Shown here: positions 17,201 through 26,478 of the stretch, in pieces | Layout of the letters: each line of letters opens with the position of its first letter | Numbering within the stretch: the first letter of the stretch is position 1 | NCBI RefSeq assembly: GCF_018336975.1 | Contig: NZ_CP025572.1 | Coordinates: 3,643,112-3,707,111, forward strand | Direction of reading: 5' to 3' | DNA length: 64,000 nucleotides | Source of the DNA: Marinomonas sp. CT5 | GTDB taxonomy: Bacteria > Pseudomonadota > Gammaproteobacteria > Pseudomonadales > Marinomonadaceae | Notes under the pieces: model-generated | Database searches by the model: none | What the model was told of the DNA's origin: nothing | What the model saw: only the letters and a program-made list of their open reading frames with translations | Program-made: the position numbers and the translations under genes

Positions 17201-18043
17201 ATGCTCAGCTATCGCCATATTTATCATGCAGGCAACCACGCTGATATTTTAAAACATTTGACTGTCAGTCAAATCTGCCGTCACTTTGTTAAAAAGGATA
17301 CTCCCTTTTTCTATCTAGATACCCATGCTGGCATTGGTCAATATTCGCTGAATTCTGAGCAAGCACAAAAAAACAAAGAATTTCATTCAGGCATAGCCCG
17401 CCTAATGAAAGAAGACGACTTACCTGAACCATTGGAAGGTTTGTTAGACATCGTTCGAGAAATGAACCCAACCGATAAACTCGAGTTTTATCCAGGTAGC
17501 CCGAAAATTGTCGACTATTATGTTCGTCAAAAAGACAAGCTACACTTGTGTGAACTGCATCCAAACGACTTTCCACTGTTGGCGGCACTTTTTCCAAACA
17601 AGCGTAAAGCCAATGTGGTCAAAGATAATGGTTTTGCTGCGGTAAAAGCCATGCTACCACCTCCACAAAAGCGTGGATTTGTTTTGATGGATCCGCCTTA
17701 CGAGGTCAAAAAAGATTATCAATATGTGGTTCAAGCATTAGAAGAAGGCCATAAGCGCTTTCCTCAAGGCACTTACGCTATTTGGTATCCGGTATTAAAT
17801 CGCCAGCAGGCCAATGAATTATTGAAATCAGTTAAAGCCACTAATATACGTAATGTATTGCTGCTTGAGCTTTGCATTAGGAACACAGAACAAGAACGAG
17901 GAATGGCTGGAAGTGGTATGATTATCGTCAACCCTCCTTGGACACTAGAAAAAGAAGCCAAGGAATTTTTACCTGTTCTTAGCCAGTTGTTAGCAGAAGA
18001 CAATGAAGCGGGTTATCAAGTCACTTGGATTACCCCTGAATAA
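17201..18043 (+). CDS. rlmJ: 23S rRNA (adenine2030-N6)-methyltransferase RlmJ
   Basis: The 280-residue product starts MLSYRHIYHAGNHADILKH, the hallmark N-terminus of the family, and contains YLDTHAGIGQYSL (SAM-binding motif I) and the catalytic DPPYEVKKDY (motif IV). AGGAAAAACC directly precedes ATG 17201, while the longer open frame from 17147 runs through the ilvD terminator and is rejected. The enzyme methylates A2030 of 23S rRNA in E. coli. It lies between ilvD and a PAS/GGDEF gene, 21 bases upstream of the latter, so these two may be cotranscribed. Confidence 0.95.
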   Translation: MLSYRHIYHAGNHADILKHLTVSQICRHFVKKDTPFFYLDTHAGIGQYSLNSEQAQKNKEFHSGIARLMKEDDLPEPLEGLLDIVREMNPTDKLEFYPGSPKIVDYYVRQKDKLHLCELHPNDFPLLAALFPNKRKANVVKDNGFAAVKAMLPPPQKRGFVLMDPPYEVKKDYQYVVQALEEGHKRFPQGTYAIWYPVLNRQQANELLKSVKATNIRNVLLLELCIRNTEQERGMAGSGMIIVNPPWTLEKEAKEFLPVLSQLLAEDNEAGYQVTWITPE

Positions 18044-18064
18044 CCAAATTATAAGGAGCGCGTC

Positions 18065-19288
18065 ATGAGCACGCCTTTCGAACTCGCATTTAAAAACATG
18101 CCAACACCGGCTTTTATAATTGAAAGCGGCACTGGCAAGCTACTGTCATACAATAAAAGCTTTGAAGTTTTGTTTGAAAATTTTAATGCGACGCCTCCCA
18201 ATAAATGGGAGTCACTCTGTGAAGATGCAGTGTCTCTTGAGGACTGGAAAGCGCTCGACGAGAAAATTAAAAAGGGCAATATAGAACGCTGTGAAAGTTT
18301 AATTCGTGTCGGTGAAGAACTCATTAATATGGAGCTTGAGCTACGCCACTTGGGCGATATAGTAATAGCTTGCGTCTACAACACGGACCATATGGACCTT
18401 TCTGCGGCAGAAAACACGTTACTTAAATTTGCCCTGACTGAGTCATCAGCAGGATTATGGATATGGGAAACAGAAACAGATCTTGTATCCTGCTCCAAAT
18501 CCATTGCCACCCTATTAAACTATCCACCTGATCGCACACCCCGCTCAACAAATGAATGGACGGCTTTAGTTCACCCTGATGACGTCAAAAGATATATTAA
18601 CGTTATGAATGAACATATATCACTCAATCAAGATTATTATGAAGTGGAATATCGAATTCTAACGGGTGATCAACGTTATCTATGGGTGAAAGAGCGCGGT
18701 AGAAGCTATACCAAAGGATCTGATGGCAGTATCAAAAAAGTCATTGGTTTCATGGTCGATATTAGCCACCAAAAAGCGCTGGAAGAGCACCTGCGTAATC
18801 AGGCCACATTTGACGAACTAACAGGGTTGTTAACACGCGGAGCGGCACTGACACACTTTAAAAAACAATTAGGCCTCGCAAAGCGTCAATACACACCGCT
18901 GACCATGGCAAAGATCAACCTTGATTCTAATGATCGCCTAAGTAAACTGCCCATGGAAGCACGCAACATTGCTATACAAACATCCGCTCGCTATATCTAT
19001 AAAAAAATCAGAGAAGCCGATGTCTTGGCTAGAGTAGAACCAGATAAACTGTTACTACTTTTACCCAATACCAGTGTTAAAGATGCGAAAACGTTACTGA
19101 GCCAAATTATTACACCAACAGAAGCGGAAGCTACATCCTTGCTCAATGGCAACTCGGACCCCATGGATTTTTGTGTTGGTATTGCAGCCTTCCCTGAAGA
19201 TGGCGAAACCATTGAAGAACTGGCATTGAGCGCCAATCAAGCCGTTGAAAATGGACAAGCTTTAGACAAACAAATTGTCGTAAGTTAA
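18065..19288 (+). CDS. PAS-domain protein with degenerate GGDEF domain
   Basis: Of 407 residues, 1-110 form a PAS-like module, 120-255 a second PAS with PAC segment (DQRYLWVKERGRSYTKG then GFMVDISHQKALEEHL), and 260-405 a GGDEF-type fold introduced by FDELTGLLTRGAAL. At the signature position the sequence reads VEPDKL instead of GGDEF, and the metal-binding Asp region is also altered, so cyclase activity is unlikely. No membrane segment is present, so it is a cytoplasmic sensor. A consensus AAGGAG precedes the ATG. It may be a c-di-GMP or nucleotide receptor, or work through protein contacts; this is inferred. Confidence 0.85.
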   Translation: MSTPFELAFKNMPTPAFIIESGTGKLLSYNKSFEVLFENFNATPPNKWESLCEDAVSLEDWKALDEKIKKGNIERCESLIRVGEELINMELELRHLGDIVIACVYNTDHMDLSAAENTLLKFALTESSAGLWIWETETDLVSCSKSIATLLNYPPDRTPRSTNEWTALVHPDDVKRYINVMNEHISLNQDYYEVEYRILTGDQRYLWVKERGRSYTKGSDGSIKKVIGFMVDISHQKALEEHLRNQATFDELTGLLTRGAALTHFKKQLGLAKRQYTPLTMAKINLDSNDRLSKLPMEARNIAIQTSARYIYKKIREADVLARVEPDKLLLLLPNTSVKDAKTLLSQIITPTEAEATSLLNGNSDPMDFCVGIAAFPEDGETIEELALSANQAVENGQALDKQIVVS

Positions 19289-19304
19289 GTTGATAAGCGC
19301 CAGT

Positions 19305-19334
19305 AAAACGCCGCATTTAAAATGCGGCGTTTTT
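19305..19334. terminator. Bidirectional terminator between the PAS/GGDEF gene and yjbQ
   Basis: AAAACGCCGCATTT and AAATGCGGCGTTTTT form a perfect stem with A and T runs on both sides. It separates convergent genes and can serve both. Confidence 0.92.
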
Positions 19335-19338
19335 CGTT

Positions 19339-19764
19339 CTAACAAGACTCACCTTGTAAGGTCAAAACTATCCTTCTAGAACCACCATAATCTCGATGTT
19401 CTCCCAAGTAAATTCCTTGCCAAATCCCTAAGCACAACCTCTTATCTCGAATCGGGATCATTAGAGATGAGCCCAACATACTTGCCTTGATGTGTGCAGG
19501 CATGTCATCGCTGCCTTCATAAGTATGCTCATAATAAGGTTGGTCTTCTGGGACCATATAAGAAAAGTGTTTCTCCATGTCGCGGCGTACTGATGGGTCA
19601 GCGTTTTCGTTGATCGTTAAAGACGCTGAGGTGTGCAGCAGTTGAATATGCAACAAGCCGATAGAGACAGGCGACATTTTTGCTAAGGCCACTTCTACCT
19701 GATCGGTAATTAAATAAAAACCTCGGCGCATCGCGGGTAATTCAATCTCAACTTGTTGCCACAT
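19339..19764 (-). CDS. yjbQ: YjbQ family protein (UPF0047, secondary thiamine-phosphate synthase)
   Basis: The 141-residue protein shows the conserved family features: [20 protein letters not shown] near 37-56, [15 protein letters not shown] near 90-104, and [18 protein letters not shown] near 114-131. The E. coli homologue has weak thiamine phosphate synthase activity, but the true role is not settled. The histidines and the WQGIYLGEH motif are intact. It begins five bases after the folA stop on the same strand and is therefore almost certainly cotranscribed with folA. Confidence 0.92.
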   Translation of the reverse strand: MWQQVEIELPAMRRGFYLITDQVEVALAKMSPVSIGLLHIQLLHTSASLTINENADPSVRRDMEKHFSYMVPEDQPYYEHTYEGSDDMPAHIKASMLGSSLMIPIRDKRLCLGIWQGIYLGEHRDYGGSRRIVLTLQGESC

Positions 19765-19769
19765 AGAAA

Positions 19770-20279
19770 CTACTCTGCACTGGTTCTTTGGTAAACAGAA
19801 AAACGATAATCGTATGGATTTGGTCCTTCAGCAGGAAATGCTTCTTCCGCTATTAGAGTAAACGACGGCCAGTCTACTTCTGGAAAAAACGCATCGCCTT
19901 CTACTTCCGCATCCACATGAGTAATGTACAAACGATCCGCTCGCTCAAGGGCCAACTGATAAATTTGCGCACCGCCAATTACCATCACCTCTTCCTGACC
20001 ATTCACTAAACAAATGTCTTCACCAAGTGAAATGGCCGCTTCCAATGTCGTCACCACATCAACGCCTTCCGCTTGGTAATTAGGATCTCGACTAATGACA
20101 ATATTGCGGCGCCCCGGTAGTGGCTTACCAATCGATTCAAAGGTTTTGCGCCCCATAACTATGGGCTTCCCCATGGTCGCTTGCTTGAAGTATTTAAGAT
20201 CGTTTGGAAGATGCCAAGGCAACGAGTTATTAATACCGATGGTTCGGTTTGTGGACATAGCAACAATAAGTGACAACAT
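19770..20279 (-). CDS. folA: Dihydrofolate reductase
   Basis: The 169-residue enzyme reduces dihydrofolate to tetrahydrofolate with NADPH. Motifs are [29 protein letters not shown] at the N-terminus in the usual place (Asp27 equivalent in NDLK), [26 protein letters not shown] and the C-terminal RFSVYQR strand. The frame extends upstream to 20372, but ATG 20279 fits the family start and length. It is divergent from thyA across a 163-base gap, so the two enzymes of the thymidylate cycle can be regulated together. Confidence 0.97.
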   Translation of the reverse strand: MLSLIVAMSTNRTIGINNSLPWHLPNDLKYFKQATMGKPIVMGRKTFESIGKPLPGRRNIVISRDPNYQAEGVDVVTTLEAAISLGEDICLVNGQEEVMVIGGAQIYQLALERADRLYITHVDAEVEGDAFFPEVDWPSFTLIAEEAFPAEGPNPYDYRFSVYQRTSAE

Positions 20280-20442
20280 AAAATAACCTACGTAAAAATC
20301 TTGGCTCTTCTTTGCTCTGACAATCCAAGAGCAAAGGGTTCTGATATAATCAACAGTATTTATTATACCCATGACGATTCAGATTGCATTTCTTAACCAG
20401 CAAGAACAAGAATCATCAAGGCAAAACAGACAAGGCATTTTT

Positions 20443-21294
20443 ATGAAACAATACCTAGACCTCTGCCACCGCATTATTAACGAAGGCGAATGGGTTAATA
20501 ACGAGCGAACAGGCAAGCGTTGTCTAACCGTTATTAATGCCGACCTTACCTATGATGTCAGCAAAGGTGAGTTTCCCCTAGTCACCACCCGCAAAAGCTA
20601 CTGGAAATCGGCTATTGCCGAAATCATTGGTTATTTAAGAGGCTACGATAATGCGGCAGACTTTCGTGCCTTGGGCACCAAAACATGGGACGCCAATGCC
20701 AACGAAAACGAAGTATGGCTAAACAACCCATACCGTAAAGGTGAAGACGACATGGGGCTATGCTACGGCGCCATTGGCCGTAATTTTCCTAAACCAGACG
20801 GTGGTCATATCGACTTATTAAAGCAAATTATTGATGATCTTAGCCGTGGTGTGGATAACCGTGGGGAAATCCTCACTTTTTATCACCCAGGCGCATTTCA
20901 TATGGCTTGCCTACGTCCCTGCATGTACAGCCACCACTTTTCTCTACTGGGCGATACACTTTATCTAAACAGCACTCAACGCAGTTGCGATGTACCGCTT
21001 GGCCTTAACTTCAACATGGTTCAAGTGTATGTCTTGCTGGCCATTGTTGCGCAGATAACAGGCAAGAAACCGGGACAAGCCTTTCATAAAATAGTGAACG
21101 CTCACATCTATGAAGATCAGCTAGAACTAATGCGTGACGTACAGCTAAAACGTGAACCTTATCCGTTACCTACACTAAAAATCAACCCTGAGATCAAGTC
21201 TCTTAAAGACATCGAAACTTGGGTGACCATGGATGATTTCGAAGTCAAAGGTTATCAATTCCACGACCCTATCGCTTATCCCTTCTCAGTGTAA
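20443..21294 (+). CDS. thyA: Thymidylate synthase
   Basis: The 283-residue enzyme converts dUMP to dTMP using methylenetetrahydrofolate. The catalytic cysteine lies in [13 protein letters not shown], followed by [20 protein letters not shown] and the C-terminal [11 protein letters not shown]. The Cys-Met-Tyr variant differs from E. coli PCHAFFQFY but belongs to a known branch. ATG 20443, with AAGG eight bases upstream, is chosen over the open frame from 20371. In E. coli thyA follows lgt on the same strand; here it is on the opposite strand, convergent with a GNAT gene. Confidence 0.97.
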   Translation: MKQYLDLCHRIINEGEWVNNERTGKRCLTVINADLTYDVSKGEFPLVTTRKSYWKSAIAEIIGYLRGYDNAADFRALGTKTWDANANENEVWLNNPYRKGEDDMGLCYGAIGRNFPKPDGGHIDLLKQIIDDLSRGVDNRGEILTFYHPGAFHMACLRPCMYSHHFSLLGDTLYLNSTQRSCDVPLGLNFNMVQVYVLLAIVAQITGKKPGQAFHKIVNAHIYEDQLELMRDVQLKREPYPLPTLKINPEIKSLKDIETWVTMDDFEVKGYQFHDPIAYPFSV

Positions 21295-21322
21295 TCGACT
21301 CTCGATTTAAGTAACCTAAAAG

Positions 21323-21356
21323 AAAAATGGCGAACCAGGCAAGGTTCGCCATTTTT
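21323..21356. terminator. Bidirectional terminator between thyA and the GNAT gene
   Basis: AAAAATGGCGAACC, loop AGGCAA, GGTTCGCCATTTTT: a 14-base perfect stem. It overlaps the last base of the GNAT stop codon region and serves both convergent genes. Confidence 0.93.
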
Positions 21357-21910
21357 CACTCAATAGTTTTAAGATATTCAATACAATCAACACTGCAACC
21401 CAGCACTTCAGCGAAGTTTTCATGGGTCTTCATTTCCACAAAACCATTGCGAGCCAACACTGTCTGTGAAGCCCTATTGCCTATCGAAGCAAAGGCCATC
21501 AAGGTATGTAGATTGAGTTCTTTGGCTAGTTGAATCATTTGTTCAACAGCACGTTTGGCGATACCACGACCGGTAAATTTTTCACTCATTCGATAGCCCA
21601 AATACGCCTCACTCAACACCGAGTTAATATTGGTTAAGTTAATCCGCCCAATAATCTCACCCGTCTCATGAGTAATCAGCATAGGCAACATGACTTTCCT
21701 TTGATATTGCGAGAGGCATTCTTCTATGTGATTTTTCACACCGTCAACCGCATAAAACTCCGCTTCCCTCGGATTAATATGCGATTCAAACCAAGCTCGG
21801 TTCTCGACTTCAAAGCGTAACAAAGACGCATAATCAGATCGAGATAACAGCCGAAGACTTACCTGTTGATCGCCAAGGCCCAAGGAGTACGCCACAACCT
21901 TTTCCTTCAC
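21356..21910 (-). CDS. GNAT-family N-acetyltransferase (RimJ/RimL type)
   Basis: The 184-residue protein has the GNAT fold: LRLLSRSDYASLLRFEVENR at the start, GRINLTNINSVLSEAYLGYR in the central strands, and the acetyl-CoA loop KFTGRGIAKRAVEQMIQLA followed by NRASQTVLARNGFVEMKT. This branch includes ribosomal-protein and small-molecule acetyltransferases; the substrate cannot be read from sequence. It lies 43 bases downstream of lgt on the same strand and occupies the place that thyA has in E. coli. Confidence 0.85.
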   Translation of the reverse strand: MKEKVVAYSLGLGDQQVSLRLLSRSDYASLLRFEVENRAWFESHINPREAEFYAVDGVKNHIEECLSQYQRKVMLPMLITHETGEIIGRINLTNINSVLSEAYLGYRMSEKFTGRGIAKRAVEQMIQLAKELNLHTLMAFASIGNRASQTVLARNGFVEMKTHENFAEVLGCSVDCIEYLKTIE

Positions 21911-21953
21911 TCTTTTATAAAAAAAGCAGCCAATTGACTGCTTTCATTTAGCA

Positions 21954-22751
21954 TTATTGTTTGGGGTACCGCTTTAATTTAAACCCTGCGACCATCAACC
22001 CAACGCCAATAATGACCATAGGCAAAGACAGTAGCTGCCCCTCTGTTAACCAGCCAAATGCAAGGTAACCAATTTGGATATCTGGCTCACGAACAAATTC
22101 CACTAGAATACGGAAAATGCCGTAACACAATAGGAACAACCCAGAAACGCAATAGCGTGGTTTGGTTCTTTGCGAGAAGAACCACAGAATGCAAAACAGT
22201 GCCACTCCTTCGAGCGCAAACTGATACAACTGGGAAGGATGACGAGCAAGTTGGAGTGGGTCATTAGGAAAAATCATAGCCCATGGAACATCAGTTGGTT
22301 TGCCCCATAACTCACCACCGATAAAGTTACCTAAACGCCCAGCCCCTAAACCAATCGGCACAAAAGGCGCTAGAAAGTCCGTCACATCCACAAGGTGTTT
22401 ATTATAACGACGAGCAAAGAAGAACATGGCAACAATAACGCCTAAAAGACCGCCATGGAAAGACATACCACCTTCCCAAATACGCACCAGAATCAGTGGA
22501 TTATCAACAAAAGCGGGGAACTGATAAAACAAGATATAACCGACTCGACCACCAAGTATGACACCTAGTGCCCCATAAAAAATGGCGTCACTAACCATTT
22601 CAGGAGTCCAAAGACCATTAGAACGTTTGGCACGGTACATGCCGCACAAATAGGCACCAGCAAAGCCGACCAAATACATAATACCGTACCAATGCACGGA
22701 GATTGGCCCTATTGATACTGCAATAGGGTCAATGTTGGGATAAGAAATCAT
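21954..22751 (-). CDS. lgt: Prolipoprotein diacylglyceryl transferase
   Basis: The 265-residue inner-membrane protein has about seven hydrophobic segments. The signature is [14 protein letters not shown] ([19 protein letters not shown]) with [17 protein letters not shown], including the conserved Arg and Asn of the active site, and the N-terminal [10 protein letters not shown]. Lgt transfers diacylglycerol from phosphatidylglycerol to the lipobox cysteine of prolipoproteins. It follows ptsP by 27 bases on the same strand, as in E. coli. Confidence 0.97.
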   Translation of the reverse strand: MISYPNIDPIAVSIGPISVHWYGIMYLVGFAGAYLCGMYRAKRSNGLWTPEMVSDAIFYGALGVILGGRVGYILFYQFPAFVDNPLILVRIWEGGMSFHGGLLGVIVAMFFFARRYNKHLVDVTDFLAPFVPIGLGAGRLGNFIGGELWGKPTDVPWAMIFPNDPLQLARHPSQLYQFALEGVALFCILWFFSQRTKPRYCVSGLFLLCYGIFRILVEFVREPDIQIGYLAFGWLTEGQLLSLPMVIIGVGLMVAGFKLKRYPKQ

Positions 22752-22778
22752 AATACTGCAGAAAACCTCGGGTAGGTG

Positions 22779-25067
22779 TTAGTCCACGTTGGCCGTTTTA
22801 GAAGGTCGAATCAAACGTTCAATATTGGCTTCACGCATAAGTCGTGTCATTGTTTGAGTAACGGCTTCCGCATGGGATAGTTTCATCACTTGATTGAGCA
22901 TGGCTTTAGCTTGTTCCATTGAGATATTTCGAATCACGGCTTTTACTTTTGGAAGGCTAGTCGAACTCATGGATAAGACGTCGTATCCCATTGCCATTAA
23001 TAAAATGGCTCCCATAGGATCACCCGCCATTTCACCACAAACACTCAAGCCTACCCCTTCATCTTGAACCTGATCAACAATACTAATAAGAGCTCGGAGA
23101 ACCGATGGATGAAATGAATTATATAAATCAGCGACACGGGGATTATTACGATCAACGGCTAATAAATATTGAGTTAAATCATTACTTCCGACAGAAAGAA
23201 AATCAACCATTCCAGCCAGCTCTCTTGCTTGATAAACCGCCGCAGGTATTTCAATCATCACACCAACTCTCGGCATTTTGACATCAAAACCTTCCTCTTT
23301 AACTTCCGCATAAGCTCGACGAATCAAAGCTAGGGCTTCTTCCACCTCAGCCACATTCGAAATCATAGGCAACATAATTTTTAAATTATGCAATCCTGCA
23401 CTGGCTTTAATCATGGCTCGAATTTGCGCCATAAATATTTCTAGATGATCGAGTGTCACTCGAATACCACGCCACCCCAAAAATGGGTTTGCCTCATCTA
23501 TTGGAAAATAAGGTAAAGCTTTATCACCGCCAATATCAAGAGTACGCACTGTTACCGGAGCTGGCGCAAAACCCTCTAATTGCTGGCGGTAAATAACCAC
23601 TTGTTCAGCTTCTGTAGGGAATCGATCACGCACCATAAAAGGCACTTCAGTTCGATAAAGACCAATACCTTCAGCTCCTCGATCTAATGAACGAGCTACA
23701 TCTGCAGACAACCCCGTATTTACAAATAACGAAAGACGATGTCCATCAAGCGTTTCACAAGGGAGGTCTTTAAGTGTTTCGTATTCTTCTTCTAATAACC
23801 GCTCTTCATCAACTATTTGTTGATAGTTCTCTTTCAACGCATCAGAAGGATAAGTAAAAACTTTGCCCAAATAACCATCAACTATCAGCTCTACCTTATC
23901 CAGTTGTGCATAAGGTAGATCTAACGCCCCCATCACGGTCGGGATACCCATAGCCCTTGCTAAGATAGCAACATGGGAGTTACCTGAGCCCATAACAGAA
24001 ACAAGACCTTTGATCTTATCTATGGGAATCTCACCAAGCATAGAGGCGGTCAGCTCTTCACCAACAATAATAGAAGGCTCACTGAAACGCTCTATTATAT
24101 TCGGCGCTTTTTCTTGTAAATGAGACAATATACGACGACCAAGATCACGTAGATCTGAAGCTCGTTCTCGAAGATACGGGTCATCCATCCGGTTAAACTG
24201 CTGAATATGGGTCTGAATAACCTGCCTTAATGCCCCTTGAGCCCAATTGCCTTCATTAATTTTACGGACAACTTCTCCCGCAATAGAGTTGTCATCTAAA
24301 ATTTTCAGATAGACATCAAATAATGCTTTTTCATCAGCCGAAAGGTGCTGACTAATACGAGTACTGGCACGACGAATATCTTGTCGCACAGCATCTAGGG
24401 CTTGGTAAAAATCTTGAATCTCTTCTTCATGGTCAGTGGTGATTCGATCTGGAATAACGTCTAAATCGGCTGGCGGAAAAACAACCACACCTTGACCAAT
24501 TGCTACGCCAGAACTTCCAGGTATACCTTTGTAGCGAAAATCCGCCCCACTAGGAGTAGCATTGGCATTAAGGTTGGTAATCGCTCCAGTGGCTTCAGCA
24601 TGAGCAATAACGCCTGCTAATTGGGCGGATAGCGTGATAAGAAAAGCTTCTTCTCCCTCATCGAAACGACGCCTGTCTTCATGTTGAACAACCAACACAC
24701 CTAACACTTGTCGATGATGGATAATAGGAACACCAAGAAATGAACGATAACGTTCTTCTCCTGTCCCTTTTAAGTAATGGAAAGATGGGTGAACATGCGC
24801 ATCTTCAAGGTTCACTGGTTCGGCCCTACGACCGACTAAACTCACCAGACCTTCATCGGCCTTCAAACTCACGCTTCCGGCAATATCCGCATTTAAGCCA
24901 CGTGTTGCCATTAAGACATATTCTTTCGTATTCATATCGACTAAATAGATAGAACACACTTCTGCACGCATAGCTCTACGAACACGTCGGACAATAATAT
25001 CCAACGCCGCAGACAAAGACTGCGCCGCAGTCACCTCTTGTGTGATACGTCTTAACAAACTTAGCAT
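22779..25067 (-). CDS. ptsP: Phosphoenolpyruvate-protein phosphotransferase PtsP (enzyme I-Ntr)
   Basis: The 762-residue protein has an N-terminal GAF domain (about 15-165), then the enzyme I domains: phosphohistidine segment GSGNSHVAILARAMGIPTVMG near 355-375, and the PEP-binding barrel with GIGLYRTEVPFM, GGDKALPYFP, FLGWRGIRV and the catalytic cysteine in SVCGEMAGDP near 665. It phosphorylates NPr in the nitrogen-related PTS. It sits between rppH and lgt exactly as in E. coli, 15 bases from rppH, so the three genes are probably one operon. Confidence 0.97.
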   Translation of the reverse strand: MLSLLRRITQEVTAAQSLSAALDIIVRRVRRAMRAEVCSIYLVDMNTKEYVLMATRGLNADIAGSVSLKADEGLVSLVGRRAEPVNLEDAHVHPSFHYLKGTGEERYRSFLGVPIIHHRQVLGVLVVQHEDRRRFDEGEEAFLITLSAQLAGVIAHAEATGAITNLNANATPSGADFRYKGIPGSSGVAIGQGVVVFPPADLDVIPDRITTDHEEEIQDFYQALDAVRQDIRRASTRISQHLSADEKALFDVYLKILDDNSIAGEVVRKINEGNWAQGALRQVIQTHIQQFNRMDDPYLRERASDLRDLGRRILSHLQEKAPNIIERFSEPSIIVGEELTASMLGEIPIDKIKGLVSVMGSGNSHVAILARAMGIPTVMGALDLPYAQLDKVELIVDGYLGKVFTYPSDALKENYQQIVDEERLLEEEYETLKDLPCETLDGHRLSLFVNTGLSADVARSLDRGAEGIGLYRTEVPFMVRDRFPTEAEQVVIYRQQLEGFAPAPVTVRTLDIGGDKALPYFPIDEANPFLGWRGIRVTLDHLEIFMAQIRAMIKASAGLHNLKIMLPMISNVAEVEEALALIRRAYAEVKEEGFDVKMPRVGVMIEIPAAVYQARELAGMVDFLSVGSNDLTQYLLAVDRNNPRVADLYNSFHPSVLRALISIVDQVQDEGVGLSVCGEMAGDPMGAILLMAMGYDVLSMSSTSLPKVKAVIRNISMEQAKAMLNQVMKLSHAEAVTQTMTRLMREANIERLIRPSKTANVD

Positions 25068-25082
25068 GGTTCTCCTACCAAT

Positions 25083-25601
25083 CTAATTAGTCTTAATTTT
25101 TTCGACTGAGTTTACCATTTTTTCCAGTCGGCGGTGCGCGCTGGGGATAAGCTCTTTTAATGCTCGCCTGTAAACATCCTTTTTAAAGGCGACAACCTGC
25201 CCCAAAGGGTACCAATAACTCACCCAGCGCCAGCCATCAAATTCAGGGCTATCTGTCCCATCCACACACACAGATGAATCGGAACAGCGAATAGATAAAA
25301 GGAACCATTTCTGTTTTTGTCCAATACATAAAGGCTTACTATTGTGTCTGAGCATGCGCTTAGGAAGTCGATAACGCAGCCATCCCCGAGTTTTTCCTAT
25401 TATTTCTACCTGATGAGGATCTAAACCCACTTCTTCTTTAAGCTCTCGAAACAAAGCTTCTTCAGGTGTTTCATCGGATTTGATACCTCCTTGAGGAAAC
25501 TGCCAGGCATTTTGCCCTACGCGTCTCGCCCAAAGAAGTTGGCCACGCTCGTTCATCAGTATGATGCCCACATTCGGTCTGTATCCGTCTGCATCAATCA
25601 C
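25083..25601 (-). CDS. rppH: RNA pyrophosphohydrolase RppH
   Basis: The 172-residue protein starts [20 protein letters not shown] and has the Nudix box [20 protein letters not shown] with all metal-binding glutamates, plus WQFPQGG before it and [26 protein letters not shown] after it. The enzyme removes pyrophosphate from mRNA 5' ends to start decay. It is the first gene of the rppH-ptsP-lgt unit and is divergent from the HAD gene at 25737. Confidence 0.97.
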   Translation of the reverse strand: MIDADGYRPNVGIILMNERGQLLWARRVGQNAWQFPQGGIKSDETPEEALFRELKEEVGLDPHQVEIIGKTRGWLRYRLPKRMLRHNSKPLCIGQKQKWFLLSIRCSDSSVCVDGTDSPEFDGWRWVSYWYPLGQVVAFKKDVYRRALKELIPSAHRRLEKMVNSVEKIKTN

Positions 25602-25736
25602 GAGCTATCACCTTTTAATATAAAAATAAATTAGTTTCATTGTTCCACAATTCCCCCATCTGCACAATTAAGACTACTGTTATTTATTGTCTTCAAGGCT
25701 ATAATTCGCGCACATTTGAAGAATTGAGGACAGCTT

Positions 25737-26393
25737 GTGACACTCGCAATATTTGACTTAGACGGCACACTATTAAACGGCGACAGTGATTACACTTGGG
25801 GACAATTTCTTGTTGAGAAAGGTTTAGTAGACAGTCAAGTCTACAAACAAGCCAATGACAAGTTCTTCGAAGAATACCAAGCAGGGACGTTAGACATTCA
25901 TGAATACTTAGCATTTAGCTTAGAGCCACTTACGAAGTTTTCTAAAGAAGAGCTCACAGAACTGCACAACACCTTCATGCAGGAAAAAGTGCAGCCCATG
26001 ATGCAAGAAAAAGCTAACGCATTATTAAAACACCACAAAGACCAAGGTCATTTTCTGCTCATGATCACCGCAACCAACCAGTTCGTTACTGGTCCAATTG
26101 GCGATGCATTGGGCATGGATCATATTATTGCGCCTGTACCTGAAATGATTAACGATCACTACACAGGCAAAATTGTTGGTGTACCCAGTTTCCAAGCAGG
26201 CAAAGTCACTCGTTTAAATGATTGGCTTGCTGAAACAGGACACTCTATGGAAGGCAGTTATTTTTACAGTGACTCACGCAATGATTTGCCTCTGCTAGAA
26301 TTAGTCGCTCACCCAATTGCAGTAGACGCGGATGAGACTCTAACAAAGATTGCGCAAGATCGTGGTTGGCAACACATCTCTCTAAGAGATTAA
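25737..26393 (+). CDS. HAD-IB family phosphatase (SerB-like)
   Basis: The 218-residue protein starts at GTG 25737 with GAGGA six bases upstream. HAD motifs are FDLDGTLL (motif I, residues 5-12), MITATNQF (motif II) and SYFYSDSRNDLPLL (motif III/IV). The cap region of about 80 residues and overall length match the HAD-IB hydrolases often annotated near SerB and CicA. The natural substrate is not known; it is probably a phosphomonoester such as histidinol phosphate or phosphoserine. It is divergent from rppH and closed by its own terminator. Confidence 0.88.
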   Translation: MTLAIFDLDGTLLNGDSDYTWGQFLVEKGLVDSQVYKQANDKFFEEYQAGTLDIHEYLAFSLEPLTKFSKEELTELHNTFMQEKVQPMMQEKANALLKHHKDQGHFLLMITATNQFVTGPIGDALGMDHIIAPVPEMINDHYTGKIVGVPSFQAGKVTRLNDWLAETGHSMEGSYFYSDSRNDLPLLELVAHPIAVDADETLTKIAQDRGWQHISLRD

Positions 26394-26404
26394 TCAAAGC
26401 TCAT

Positions 26405-26443
26405 AAAAAAACGCTGGCAGAATGACTCTGGCAGCGTTTTTTT
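26405..26443. terminator. Terminator between the HAD gene and rlmI
   Basis: AAAAAACGCTGGCAGA, loop, TCTGGCAGCGTTTTTTT with one mismatch in the stem; A and T runs on both sides, between convergent genes. Confidence 0.85.
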
Positions 26444-26478
26444 CGCTTATTTTTTTAATAAGCAATCAGCAAATAATG

